Notes: generated by a model not told the origin, from the letters alone. Shown: positions 12,025-18,636, counted from the stretch's first letter. The stretch is 19,723 nt of DNA from an uncultured Micrococcales bacterium (GCA_937952095.1 CALFYG010000176.1:1-19723); one strand, 5' to 3'. Program-made: numbers and translations.

Positions 12025-12045
12025 CAACAACGTCCCGAGAGAACA
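12025..12045. repeat. Right inverted end of the element
   Basis: CAACAACGTCCCGAG (12025-12039) and GAGAGAACA (12037-12045) are the inverse of 10745-10759 and 10712-10720. The end abuts the right copy of the target duplication. Confidence 0.8.
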
Positions 12046-12053
12046 CACCTAGA
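12046..12053. repeat. Target site duplication, right copy (CACCTAGA)
   Basis: Identical to 10704-10711. It holds the TAG stop (CTA at 12049-12051) of the tail terminator gene. Confidence 0.85.
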
Positions 12054-12447
12054 AGCCGTCCTCGCGGCCGACCTGCACGTCCGAGAACGCCAGATAGCAG
12101 CCCAGTTCCTCGTTCCAGCCCATCTGCCACGACGACGGCCCGTACCCCTCACCGGCCTTGAGCACTGCGTCTACGGCAACCACCGCTGCGACCATCTGGT
12201 CCTGCGCCGCCTTCGGTGGAAGCTCACCGGTGACGTACACCCGCACCCGCACCACCCACACGAGCGGATCGATCCCGGCCGGCTCCATCGTCACCGCGCA
12301 CGGCTTCGGGACACCCGCCGCGCCCGGCTCGTGGTCGAGCACGAACCGCACACCGGCGTCGAGGAGGGACTGCACGGGCGTCTGACCGCCCGCCGAAACC
12401 AGGCCGAACATCTCGTCCAGGGTGTCGGCGAGAGTGGCCCGGCTCAC
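12049..12447 (-). CDS. Probable tail terminator / head-tail joining protein (132 aa)
   Basis: The chain begins MSRATLADTLDEMFGLVSAG and contains a central strand pair (WVVRVRVYVTGELPPKAAQD) followed by a helix (QMVAAVVAVDAVLKAGEGYG) and a final strand ending SDVQVGREDGF. This alpha/beta layout and length, next to the connector gene, fit the tail terminator (gpU-like) or a head-closure protein. The GTG start overlaps the connector stop (GTGA). The stop codon lies in the right target duplication of the inserted element, so the protein is unchanged by the insertion. The final codons also contain GAGGA, the likely original ribosome site for the glycosyltransferase. Confidence 0.65.
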   Translation of the reverse strand: MSRATLADTLDEMFGLVSAGGQTPVQSLLDAGVRFVLDHEPGAAGVPKPCAVTMEPAGIDPLVWVVRVRVYVTGELPPKAAQDQMVAAVVAVDAVLKAGEGYGPSSWQMGWNEELGCYLAFSDVQVGREDGF

Positions 12448-13055
12448 AGGACAGCGACCCCGTCAACGATCTCGTTCTGCAACAGGGCAACGACCTTGTT
12501 CAGCAGGCCGGGCCCGTACAGCGGATTGATGACCGAACCGCCCGCGTCGGTGAACGCCCCGAACGTCTCGGAGCCCGACGCACGCTCGGCGACCCACAGG
12601 TTCCGCAGCATCATCGACGCCGCCTGCTTGAACTTGGCGTCCACCGCCGCCGTCGTCGCAGCACGTCCAGCGACGTAGGTGACGACCACGTTGCCGCGGC
12701 CGGCCGGGAAAGCGTAGTCCCAGCCGTTCGATCGGCGGCGCACCTGGCCCGTTCTGGAATCGAACACGTAGTTGGCGGTCGCCTTCGCCGTGTTCGTCTC
12801 AGCGGTCACCGTCGTGGCCACAGTCCCGTCGTACTCAACCACCGACGTCACCGAGGCAACCGGTGCGTGCTTGAGGCGCACCAGCGCGCCTCCGTCGTGG
12901 GCTTCGCCGGTGACGGTGCGCTGCACGATCGGGCCGCACAACTCGTCCAGTTGACCCGACACGGCGGACACGAGGAGCGCCAGCTCGGCGGAGCCCTCGT
13001 CGGCGTTCACGGCGGCGCGCGCCTCGGTTTCGGTCAGCACGTCAGTCGCCGCCAT
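12444..13055 (-). CDS. Head-tail connector protein, gp6-like (203 aa)
   Basis: The sequence starts MAATDVLTETEARAAVNADE. The arrangement is typical of phage gp6/adaptor proteins: an N-terminal helix pair ending AVSGQLDELCGPIVQRTVTG, a beta section with LVRLKHAPVASVTSVVEYDG and VVVTYVAGRAATTAAVDAKF, and a C-terminal helix (AASMMLRNLWVAERASG). The VVVTYVAG-x-x-x-...-K-x-A element and the Leu-x-x-Leu-Trp are recurrent in actinophage adaptors. The start at 13055 is fixed by the TGATG junction with the fibre gene; a longer upstream frame is only overlap. It would extend the portal ring. Confidence 0.8.
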   Translation of the reverse strand: MAATDVLTETEARAAVNADEGSAELALLVSAVSGQLDELCGPIVQRTVTGEAHDGGALVRLKHAPVASVTSVVEYDGTVATTVTAETNTAKATANYVFDSRTGQVRRRSNGWDYAFPAGRGNVVVTYVAGRAATTAAVDAKFKQAASMMLRNLWVAERASGSETFGAFTDAGGSVINPLYGPGLLNKVVALLQNEIVDGVAVL

Positions 13056-13660
13056 CAGGCCGTCCTCCGAATCAGCAACGCATACAGGTACACGAGGTCG
13101 CTGTTCGTGGCCGTCTTGACCACGGCGACCGTCTTCGTTCCCGACGTCGCGATGGCCACGTCGCTGATGGTCAACAACGCCGGACCGCCGGGGGAACCCT
13201 GCGTGGCCCAGGTGCCTACCGTCGTGCCGTCCACGGTGCACGACATGTTGGCCATGTACGTCTCGCGGTAGAACACCACATGGAAGTCGTAGGTCCCGGC
13301 GGTCAACGGCACCTTGTAGGACACCGAACCGGGCGACCCAGGCGAGTCGAGCAGGCGGGCCGACTGGTAGGCGAACGGGCTGCCGCTGATCACGACGAAC
13401 GTGTTCATGTTCGTGTTCGCGTAGGCGGGGTGGCGGGCGTCGAAGTCGTACGACCAGGGGGCGTCTCCGCCCGATGCGGGCTGCCAGTCGGTGTCGTAGT
13501 CGGTGCCGGACTGCTTGGTCAGCACCTCGCCGGAGCTGCCGCCGGCGGGAACCCCTTGGCCGTCTTGGCCTGCGGCACCGTTCTCGCCGGTGACGGTGAC
13601 GGCCACGGGTGACGAGGTGGCGGTCACGTCGAACACCGACGGGGTGACGGTGATGCCCAT
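13055..13660 (-). CDS. Head fibre or tail-fibre-like virion protein with collagen-like segment (201 aa)
   Basis: The N-terminal ~23 residues are a beta Ig-like strand set (MGITVTPSVFDVTATSSPVA), followed by a short Gly-x-y stretch (GENGAAGQDGQGVPAGGSSG) and EVLTKQSGTDYDTDWQPA, a linker often found in phage fibres. Residues ~66-201 form a beta sandwich (PWSYDFDARHPAYANTN..., YKVPLTAGTYDFHVVFYRET, TVDGTTVGTW) that resembles carbohydrate-binding or malectin-like jelly rolls. Since it is encoded between head genes, a capsid-attached fibre is the best guess. It could also be an acceptor for the nearby glycosyltransferases. The start at 13660 is the TGATG junction with the previous gene. Confidence 0.6.
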   Translation of the reverse strand: MGITVTPSVFDVTATSSPVAVTVTGENGAAGQDGQGVPAGGSSGEVLTKQSGTDYDTDWQPASGGDAPWSYDFDARHPAYANTNMNTFVVISGSPFAYQSARLLDSPGSPGSVSYKVPLTAGTYDFHVVFYRETYMANMSCTVDGTTVGTWATQGSPGGPALLTISDVAIATSGTKTVAVVKTATNSDLVYLYALLIRRTA

Positions 13661-14004
13661 CAGCCGACCACCTCGGACTGCACCCGGACGTCGCCTGCGA
13701 GGAACGTGCGGAGCTTGGACGACCCGTCGGTCCACCTTGCTGCCCACACGTATGACCCGGTGAGCGGATCGGTTTGTGTCGACGTGAGGGTGAGGGTGAG
13801 GGAGGTGAGCCCGGTGCCTGCCGAGTAGGTGGCGGACCCTGCGGTGAACGACACCGACGTGCCTCCGGGGGTCGGTTCGAGGTTCGCTGTGAACGTGTAC
13901 GCGGACCGGTCGCCGGTGATGGTGAGCGGCAGCGCGAAGTCGTCGCCGGCGACGAGGGTCAGGTCGAGCTTGCCGGGCTTCTGCTCATACACAGCCAAGG
14001 TCAC
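13660..14004 (-). CDS. Small beta-rich virion domain protein, BppU-N-like (114 aa)
   Basis: The sequence reads MTLAVYEQKPGKLDLTLVAG, then DDFALPLTITGDRSAYTFTA and, at the end, GSYVWAARWTDGSSKLRTFL with AGDVRVQSEVVG. The pattern Gly-Asp-Asp-Phe-x-Leu-x-Leu-x-Ile-x-Gly-Asp ... Tyr-x-Phe-Thr-Ala ... Gly-x-Tyr-x-Trp is shared with small phage domains at the N-terminus of baseplate and fibre proteins. It probably anchors or precedes the following fibre. The GTG start (14004) has AAAGG before it and overlaps the preceding glycosyltransferase by 20 bases; GTG 13992 is a possible shorter start. Exact role unknown. Confidence 0.6.
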   Translation of the reverse strand: MTLAVYEQKPGKLDLTLVAGDDFALPLTITGDRSAYTFTANLEPTPGGTSVSFTAGSATYSAGTGLTSLTLTLTSTQTDPLTGSYVWAARWTDGSSKLRTFLAGDVRVQSEVVG

Positions 14005-14608
14005 CCCACCTTTCGTTCAGGAGTCGGACGTTGTGGTCGACGTGGTCGAACCGGCCGGGGGATTGGGATTCGACGTGGACGACGACGGAGTCGGGGGCGT
14101 ACCAGACGCGCCCGCCGGTTTGGCGGTGGCGGAGGCAGAGGTCGACGTCCTCGTAGCCGTTGCGGTACCCCTCGTCGAACCCGTCGAGGCGGTCCCATGT
14201 GGTGTGGGCGATGGCGAGGCAGGCGCCGGTGACGGCGGGCACCTCGTTGGCGGGGGCGGCGGTGCGGCGGTTGTAGGCCTCGAGGTAGGGGCCGCGGCGT
14301 CGCAGGAACACTCCGGAGTGCTGGACGTTGCCGTCGGGGTAGAGGAGGAGGTTCCCGGCGATGGTGTCGTCGCGCACTGCGGCGGCGAGTGGGTCGAGCC
14401 ATCCGGGTTGGGGGATGGTGTCGTCGTTGAGGAACACGAGCACGTCGCCGGTGGCTTGGGTGGCGCCCCGGTTGCAGGTGGCGGCGAACCCGGTGCGGTT
14501 GGTGTCGTGGGCGACGATGACCTCGGGGCCGTCGCCGATGTGGCGTAGGCACTGCTTGGTGAGTGGTGCGTCGGGGTCGAGGGTGGGGATGATGACGGAG
14601 ACGGTCAC
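13985..14608 (-). CDS. GT2-family glycosyltransferase (207 aa)
   Basis: A GT-A fold enzyme transferring sugar from a nucleotide donor. Seen in order: MTVSVIIPTLDPD (first strand), FAATCNRGATQATGDVLVFL then NDDT (residues 61-63, the DXD-type metal site), PDGNVQHSGVFLRRRGP, VTGACLAIAHTTWDRLDGFD, and GYEDVDLCLRHRQTGGRVWY (ED at 153-154, the catalytic base region). The final His-Val-Glu-Ser is as in rhamnosyltransferase-like GT2 proteins. The GTG start overlaps the previous glycosyltransferase stop (GTGA), so the two are translated together. It is short but complete. Acceptor and sugar cannot be read from sequence. Confidence 0.88.
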   Translation of the reverse strand: MTVSVIIPTLDPDAPLTKQCLRHIGDGPEVIVAHDTNRTGFAATCNRGATQATGDVLVFLNDDTIPQPGWLDPLAAAVRDDTIAGNLLLYPDGNVQHSGVFLRRRGPYLEAYNRRTAAPANEVPAVTGACLAIAHTTWDRLDGFDEGYRNGYEDVDLCLRHRQTGGRVWYAPDSVVVHVESQSPGRFDHVDHNVRLLNERWGDLGCV

Positions 14609-15333
14609 GGTGCGCCCCACGGGACCGGGTCGAACACCAGGCCCTCCTCGGAGCACAGGGCGTCCCACTTGGCGGCCAGCTCGTCGTCGGACAGCGCCCC
14701 GCCCTCGCGCCAGTGGGTGCCGTGCATCGGGTGGATGTCGGCGGCCTCGTAGGCGGCACGACCGTTGCGGAGCTTGCGGGTCATCTGCGCGAGGCTGCGG
14801 TACTGGAAGTGCCGGTAGCGGAGCGTGCCCCGCTCGCGGGTGAGGTGCGCCGGGCGGACGTCGTGGTTGCCCATGTTGAGCTCGGCGTCGGGTCGGGCCC
14901 GGAAGGCGACCTTGCACAGCGTCTGGGGCTGTGCGCGTCGCCAGGGGCTGAACGGCTGGTCGCCTTCGGTGGTGACGATGTGGTCCCACCCTGCGGCCAT
15001 GATGACGTCGGCGGTGGCGTGGTGGAGGGCGTCGGCGATGGTGGCGCCTTCGGCGTACCAGATCTCGTCGGCGTCGAAGGGGAGGACCCAGTCGGCGCCC
15101 ATGTCGTATGCCTGGTGGGCGAGGCGGGTCATCTTGTCGGCTTGGTAGTAGCCGGGTTCGTGGTCGTCGACGATGGTGAGGTCGTCGTACCGCTCGAGGA
15201 TGCTGCGGGTGCGGTCGGTGCTGAGGTTGTCGGCGGCGATGATGTGGTCGATGCCTTGGGCGAAGAGTTGGGCGATGGTGGCGCTGATGACGTCGGCCTC
15301 GTCCTTGACCATCGTCACGGCGATGACGGTCAC
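14605..15333 (-). CDS. GT2-like glycosyltransferase (242 aa)
   Basis: The start GTG 15333 overlaps the stop of the 48-aa membrane protein (GTGA). The sequence begins MTVIAVTMVKDEADVISATI and goes on HIIAADNLSTDRTRSILERY, YYQADKMTRLAHQAYDMGAD and WVLPFDADEIWY, with Asp87-Ala-Asp89-Glu90 as the metal-binding DXD. This is the pattern of GT2-like enzymes with a Val-Lys-Asp-Glu start and an Asn-x-Ser-x-Asp-Gly/Arg-Thr loop. The C-terminal part (HFQYRSLAQMTRKLRNGRAA) holds a His-rich helix region typical of the subfamily. It is paired with the following GT2 gene. Confidence 0.87.
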   Translation of the reverse strand: MTVIAVTMVKDEADVISATIAQLFAQGIDHIIAADNLSTDRTRSILERYDDLTIVDDHEPGYYQADKMTRLAHQAYDMGADWVLPFDADEIWYAEGATIADALHHATADVIMAAGWDHIVTTEGDQPFSPWRRAQPQTLCKVAFRARPDAELNMGNHDVRPAHLTRERGTLRYRHFQYRSLAQMTRKLRNGRAAYEAADIHPMHGTHWREGGALSDDELAAKWDALCSEEGLVFDPVPWGAP

Positions 15334-15476
15334 CGGCGCATCTTCCGTTCCCACTCTTTGTCCTGCGCCGCATCCCACGCTTCTGGGTCTATGAAGCGGA
15401 TAAGCGCGGTGAGCGTCACGCAGACCAGCCACGTCGCCAGAAAGAACCCGACCAGTAGTCCCAGGACGAAGCTCAT
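15330..15476 (-). CDS. Small single-pass membrane protein in the glycan cluster (48 aa)
   Basis: Starts MSFVLGLLVGFFLATWLVCV, so one long hydrophobic helix covers about residues 3-27, followed by a charged, Trp-containing cytoplasmic-like tail (EAWDAAQDKEWERKMRR). Both ends are overlap junctions: ATGA with the acyltransferase stop and GTGA with the GT2 start. A membrane peptide inside a glycosylation operon might hold the enzymes at the membrane or at a lipid carrier, but that is inference. No family is recognised. Confidence 0.65.
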   Translation of the reverse strand: MSFVLGLLVGFFLATWLVCVTLTALIRFIDPEAWDAAQDKEWERKMRR

Positions 15477-16036
15477 GCGACTCTCCGGCCGTGGATGACC
15501 CGGGCGGGCACCCCGGCGACGGTCGCCCCGGCGGGCACGTCGTGGATGACGACGGCACCGGCGCCGATCACGGCGTCGTCGCCGATGGTGATCAGGTTCT
15601 TGATGGTTGCGCCGACCCCGACGAACACCCGGTCGCCGATGGTGACGTCCCCGGCGATGTCGACCCCGGGGGCGATTTGGCAGTAGTCGCCGATCGTGGT
15701 GCGGGTGAGGGTGCAGCCTGCGCCGATGTGGGTGTGGCGGCCGAGGGTGACGTTCGGGCCGATGGTGGTGCCGGCGCCGACGACGACGCCCCAGGAGACC
15801 CACGGGTCGCCGATCAGTGAAGGGTGACGCGCCGTGCCTGGGAAGTTCTTTGCCAGGCAATCACGGTTGGCGCGTTGCTGCGGGTTGGCGATGCCTATGA
15901 GGTACGGCACACATTCAGGCAGCGGTCGACCGCGCTCGGGGTCGTCGTCGTGCATGGACGGGACAGCGCCCGCAGCTTTCACGATGTCGGCGATGTCCTG
16001 GCCGTGACCGCCGTTGCCGAGGATGTAGACGGTCAT
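15473..16036 (-). CDS. NeuD/PglD-family sugar O- or N-acyltransferase (187 aa)
   Basis: The N-terminal part (MTVYILGNGGHGQDIADIVK, residues 1-20, with the Gly-x-Gly-Gly-His-Gly loop) is the PglD-N nucleotide-sugar domain. From about residue 90 the chain is a left-handed beta helix of hexapeptide repeats: VGAGTTIGPNVTLGRHTHIG, TIGDYCQIAPGVDIAGDVTI, GDRVFVGVGATIKNLITIGD, DAVIGAGAVV. It ends GVPARVIHGRRVA. Such enzymes acetylate or otherwise acylate sialic, bacillosamine-type or related amino sugars using acyl-CoA; His at the Gly-Gly-His-Gly loop and the repeat core are as expected. Its place between glycosyltransferases implies an acylated sugar in the virion glycan. Confidence 0.88.
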   Translation of the reverse strand: MTVYILGNGGHGQDIADIVKAAGAVPSMHDDDPERGRPLPECVPYLIGIANPQQRANRDCLAKNFPGTARHPSLIGDPWVSWGVVVGAGTTIGPNVTLGRHTHIGAGCTLTRTTIGDYCQIAPGVDIAGDVTIGDRVFVGVGATIKNLITIGDDAVIGAGAVVIHDVPAGATVAGVPARVIHGRRVA

Positions 16037-16245
16037 GGCTCCAACCACCACAGGTCCACCGGCGCGCACAGGGGCGACCGACCCCACTTCTTCGGGGCGA
16101 TGTTGACCGGCATCGACGTGTCCTCGGTGACGGGTTCAGTGGGCGGATCAAACATGACGTCGGTGGCGCCCGGTGCAGGACCCCTCGGGGGTTGACGCAG
16201 GCTTTCGACCGGCCGGGACGACGAGTAGCCGCCTCGCCACCTCAT
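16033..16245 (-). CDS. Small hypothetical protein in the glycan cluster (70 aa)
   Basis: The frame starts MRWRGGYSSSRPVESLRQPP at an ATGA junction with the preceding glycosyltransferase and stops in an ATGA junction with the acyltransferase. It is Pro-rich and basic in the first half, then MFDPPTEPVTEDTSMPVNIA and a Trp-Trp near the C-terminus (PVDLWWLEP). No domain is recognised. The double overlap supports a translated gene; chance open frames in this GC-rich DNA are the alternative. Confidence 0.55.
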   Translation of the reverse strand: MRWRGGYSSSRPVESLRQPPRGPAPGATDVMFDPPTEPVTEDTSMPVNIAPKKWGRSPLCAPVDLWWLEP

Positions 16246-16898
16246 GCCAGCCACCCGGGCGAACCCATGCCGCCCTGCACCCCGATGTGCTCACACCGGG
16301 GGGCGTCACCCTGGGCGCCCCAGAACCCGAACTTGTACCAGTCCGCTCGAAGGCGCTCCGTCACCTGCGTCTCCGTGCCCGCCACCGTCGCAATCGACGA
16401 GTGGTAGACGCACGGGTTGAAGCTGAACAAGTGGTCCTGCTGTCGCCACGGGCCCATTCGCGAGTCGGTCCGCCACCCCTGCTTCCACGTCGGGATGTTG
16501 TCGGCACCCAACAGGCCGCCGTTCGCCCACTCCGACGGGTTCACCGGCTGACGCTCGAGCACCATCTGCGCCACCCACGGATGAGCCGCGAGGAAGTCGC
16601 GCATCAGGTCCAGCGGGGCGTCGAGGACCAGGAAGTCCTCCTCAACGTGGAACACCCACTCGTCATCACCGAGTGCGTCCCACGCCTGCTGCACGTTGGC
16701 CGTCAGACCGCTCCTGCGGCCCGTAGCGAGCTGTTCCCACGGCCCATGGGTGTCAGCAGCCACCGACACGCCAGGGCCGTCGTACGAGCAGATCAACCGG
16801 TCGAAGAACGACAGGCCCACCACCTCGTCCAACTGGCGGATGCACCGATCCCGGTACAGCCTCGGGTCACGATGCCCGAGCACCAACAGAGTCCACAT
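16242..16898 (-). CDS. GT-A-type glycosyltransferase (218 aa)
   Basis: The start ATG 16898 follows the shared leader with AAGGGGAA. Sequence features: MWTLLVLGHRDPRLYRDRCI (first strand and helix), FDRLICSYDGPG, then DDEWVFHVEEDFLVLDAPLD with Glu86-Glu87-Asp88 in the position of a DXD metal site, and PWVAQMVLERQPVNPSEWAN. The C-terminal part contains FSFNPCVYHSSIATVAG and DWYKFGFWGAQGDAPRCEHI, with His and Asp of a GT-A active site plausible. The pattern is that of phage-borne glycosyltransferases lacking a formal family name to me. Its partner genes and position support virion glycan synthesis. Confidence 0.75.
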   Translation of the reverse strand: MWTLLVLGHRDPRLYRDRCIRQLDEVVGLSFFDRLICSYDGPGVSVAADTHGPWEQLATGRRSGLTANVQQAWDALGDDEWVFHVEEDFLVLDAPLDLMRDFLAAHPWVAQMVLERQPVNPSEWANGGLLGADNIPTWKQGWRTDSRMGPWRQQDHLFSFNPCVYHSSIATVAGTETQVTERLRADWYKFGFWGAQGDAPRCEHIGVQGGMGSPGWLA

Positions 16899-16905
16899 GG
16901 CTTCC

Positions 16906-16920
16906 CCTTGCGCTGAGGGC
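16906..16920 (-). promoter_or_regulatory. Shared leader before the second glycosyltransferase
   Basis: The 15-mer ccttgcgctgagggc (plus strand) recurs exactly at 18646-18660. On the minus strand it reads GCCCTCAGCGCAAGG and runs into the purine-rich ribosome site before ATG 16898. In both places a strong hairpin lies just upstream. Confidence 0.6.
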
Positions 16921-16924
16921 GGAA

Positions 16925-16948
16925 GGGGGAGGGCAGCGCCCCTCCCCC
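16925..16948 (-). other. Hairpin before the second glycosyltransferase
   Basis: GGGGGAGGG (16925-16933) pairs with CCCTCCCCC (16940-16948) across a 6-base loop in the gap after the tandem glycosyltransferase. No T run follows; it precedes the shared leader, so RNA stability, processing or attenuation are possible roles. Confidence 0.55.
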
Positions 16949-16982
16949 AACCCCTTGAATGCACGATGCGCTGCGTGCGAAC

Positions 16983-18434
16983 TCAGGCAGCCGGACGAAG
17001 ATCCGGCCACCGCTCGAAGAACGCCTCACGGTCCGCGTCGAACGACGGACCAACCGGCGAACCGAACGTGTTCGACCCCCCGTCGACATGCTCGACCAGG
17101 GCGTCCAACACGACCCCGTACCAACCCCCGGCGGCCTCGATCGACGCGCACAGGTCGTTGTCCCCGAAGTACCACTTCGCCTCGGTCGGGAACCGGTAAC
17201 CGGTCGCAAGCCACTCGGCTCGCAACGCGAACGCGAACCCGGCGAGTCCACCCGTGCCGTCGTAACGGCCGGCGCAGATCCCGTGGACCTGCTGCACACC
17301 GACACCCGGTCGGCCGTCGTAGTTGCCCGACACCGCCATCGCGTCCGACGAGCGCATCCCGCCCACCAGACGGCGCAGGAACCGGGGTCCGGCACGCAGG
17401 TCGTTGTTCAACAGCACCACGTCGGCGAGGCCACGGTGACGCCTAGCCGCCTCGTCCAGGCCTGCGTTCCACATCTCGTGGATGCCGAGCCCCGACGCGT
17501 CGAACACGTCGGCAACGTTCTGCGACTCCAACCATGCGCGGGTCGCAGGGTCCTCCGACCCGTTGTCGAAGATCAGAATGTCCGTGTAACCGCCCTGCCC
17601 ACGCAAGTCGCCGATCAGGCGTTGGGTGAGCTCCAGGCGGTCCTTCATGGGGATCACCACCGTCACCGCCGACGAAGCCGGGCGGCGCGAGTGGACGTAC
17701 TCGTCCTCGGTGATCCACTGCGACTTGTGATGCACGATCCGGGTGCCGGTGTCCACCCTGGTCGGGAACCCGTGCGACCGCGCCCGGGCACAAAACGACA
17801 TGTCCTCACCGAACGGACGGGGATTGCCCTCCACCATGATCGGCGAGAACCACTCGTCACCCTCGGCGTCGCGCAGCGCCTCAAGGCACGCACGCGAGAT
17901 CATCAGGAACGCCCCGCCGGTCGCACCCACCGTCACCACCGTGTCTGGCGGGTACGAGAACTGCGGCTCAAAGCCTTTCTGCTCGTCGTCCCACAGGTAC
18001 AGGGTCGGGTGCATCTCCTCGGCCGGAGCGTGCCCCTCGAAACGACCCACCAGGGCGTGCGTGAAGCACAGGCCCCCCAGGATCGGCCAACCGTTGTCGT
18101 CCATCTGGTCGGCGAGGCGGTGCACTGCGTCGGCGTCCCACCCCATGTCGGAGTCGATGAACACCAACAGGTCCGCTCCGGGGTGCCCCTCGAGGAACCC
18201 GGCGACAGCCTGATTGCGGCCACGGGCGATAGACCCTGCGCCGGCCTGGATCGACAGCAGGCCGAGCTGACCGGGCCGGTAGAGGCGCTGGTCGTGCGCC
18301 AGGTCGAAGTTCAGGGTGTTGACCAGCGACTCCTCGAAGATGGTCGACACCTCACCGGGGTGCAGGTGGGCGATGACGACCTTCGACTTGCCGGGACGGT
18401 TGACCTCCGCCAGCCGCTGCTGCCAGTCAGCCAC
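16983..18434 (-). CDS. Tandem-domain glycosyltransferase (483 aa)
   Basis: Two GT-A domains lie in one chain. Domain 1 (about residues 15-250) has VVIAHLHPGE, SIARGRNQAVAGFLEGHPGA, VFIDSDMGWD (Asp94-Ser-Asp96, DXD) and PFGEDMSFCARARSHGF (Glu210-Asp211), as in Anp1/Mnn9-like and GT2-like enzymes. Domain 2 (residues ~255-480) has AVTVVIPMKDRLELTQRLIG, DILIFDNGSEDPATRAWLES, VVLLNNDLRAGPRFLRRLVG (Asn-Asn-Asp345) and GDNDLCASIEAAGGWYG (Asp425-Asn-Asp427), a GT2 pattern. The GTG start 18434 overlaps the preceding small gene by 8 bases; the longer upstream frame duplicates that gene in another frame and was rejected. Such fusions can add two successive sugars or make a repeat unit. Confidence 0.85.
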   Translation of the reverse strand: MADWQQRLAEVNRPGKSKVVIAHLHPGEVSTIFEESLVNTLNFDLAHDQRLYRPGQLGLLSIQAGAGSIARGRNQAVAGFLEGHPGADLLVFIDSDMGWDADAVHRLADQMDDNGWPILGGLCFTHALVGRFEGHAPAEEMHPTLYLWDDEQKGFEPQFSYPPDTVVTVGATGGAFLMISRACLEALRDAEGDEWFSPIMVEGNPRPFGEDMSFCARARSHGFPTRVDTGTRIVHHKSQWITEDEYVHSRRPASSAVTVVIPMKDRLELTQRLIGDLRGQGGYTDILIFDNGSEDPATRAWLESQNVADVFDASGLGIHEMWNAGLDEAARRHRGLADVVLLNNDLRAGPRFLRRLVGGMRSSDAMAVSGNYDGRPGVGVQQVHGICAGRYDGTGGLAGFAFALRAEWLATGYRFPTEAKWYFGDNDLCASIEAAGGWYGVVLDALVEHVDGGSNTFGSPVGPSFDADREAFFERWPDLRPAA

Positions 18435-18636
18435 GGCGGCGGGCCGTGTTGCGACGCTCGCCGGGGGCGGCTGTCGCCGTCTCCGACTCCACCCGCTCGA
18501 ACAGGTCGGGGCGGGTCCGCAGCACCTTGGCGGCGTCCTTGTCCCGGTCGTCGAGCACCGTGTGCGGGTTGATCTCGACCTCACGGTCGAGGGCTTCGAC
18601 GTACAGCGATGCGTGCGTCGTGGCGCGGTACAGCAT
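18427..18636 (-). CDS. Small basic phage protein after the capsid gene (69 aa)
   Basis: Starts MLYRATTHASLYVEALDREV; then EINPHTVLDDRDKDAAKVLR and a Glu/Arg tail ending NTARRRG. AAGGAG precedes ATG 18636; a longer in-frame start lacks a ribosome site and would overrun the leader. Small proteins of this kind often follow the capsid gene in actinophages, and head or decoration roles have been assumed, but no family is recognised. Its 3' end overlaps the tandem glycosyltransferase start. Confidence 0.65.
   Translation of the reverse strand: MLYRATTHASLYVEALDREVEINPHTVLDDRDKDAAKVLRTRPDLFERVESETATAAPGERRNTARRRG

Larger units (their letters stand above)
10712..12045. mobile_element. IS481-derived element carrying a three-gene passenger operon
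   Basis: The 1334-bp element is bordered by the 8-bp direct repeat CACCTAGA and by inverted ends starting TGTTCTCTC. The right end (read inward) is TGTTCTCTCGGGACGTTGTT and on; the left end has TGTTCTCTC (10712-10720), then 24 extra bases, then CTCGGGACGTTGTTG (10745-10759), which matches the right end again. Inside are a 5'-truncated IS481-type transposase (minus strand) and, in the opposite direction, a promoter and three overlapping genes. Removing the element and one repeat joins the tail terminator stop TAG directly to the GTG start of the glycosyltransferase. The element lacks a complete transposase, so it would need one supplied in trans. Confidence 0.85.

Noticed and set aside
10712..12045. 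Toxin-antitoxin module in the passenger operon
   Set aside because: Three overlapping genes with a helix-turn-helix member invite this, but no toxin fold or motif (RNase, kinase, PIN) is visible.
13985..15373. A single long minus-strand gene covering two glycosyltransferases
   Set aside because: Only the last 207 residues are protein-like; the first part is an out-of-frame read of the other GT2 gene. GTG 14608 at the GTGA junction is the start.
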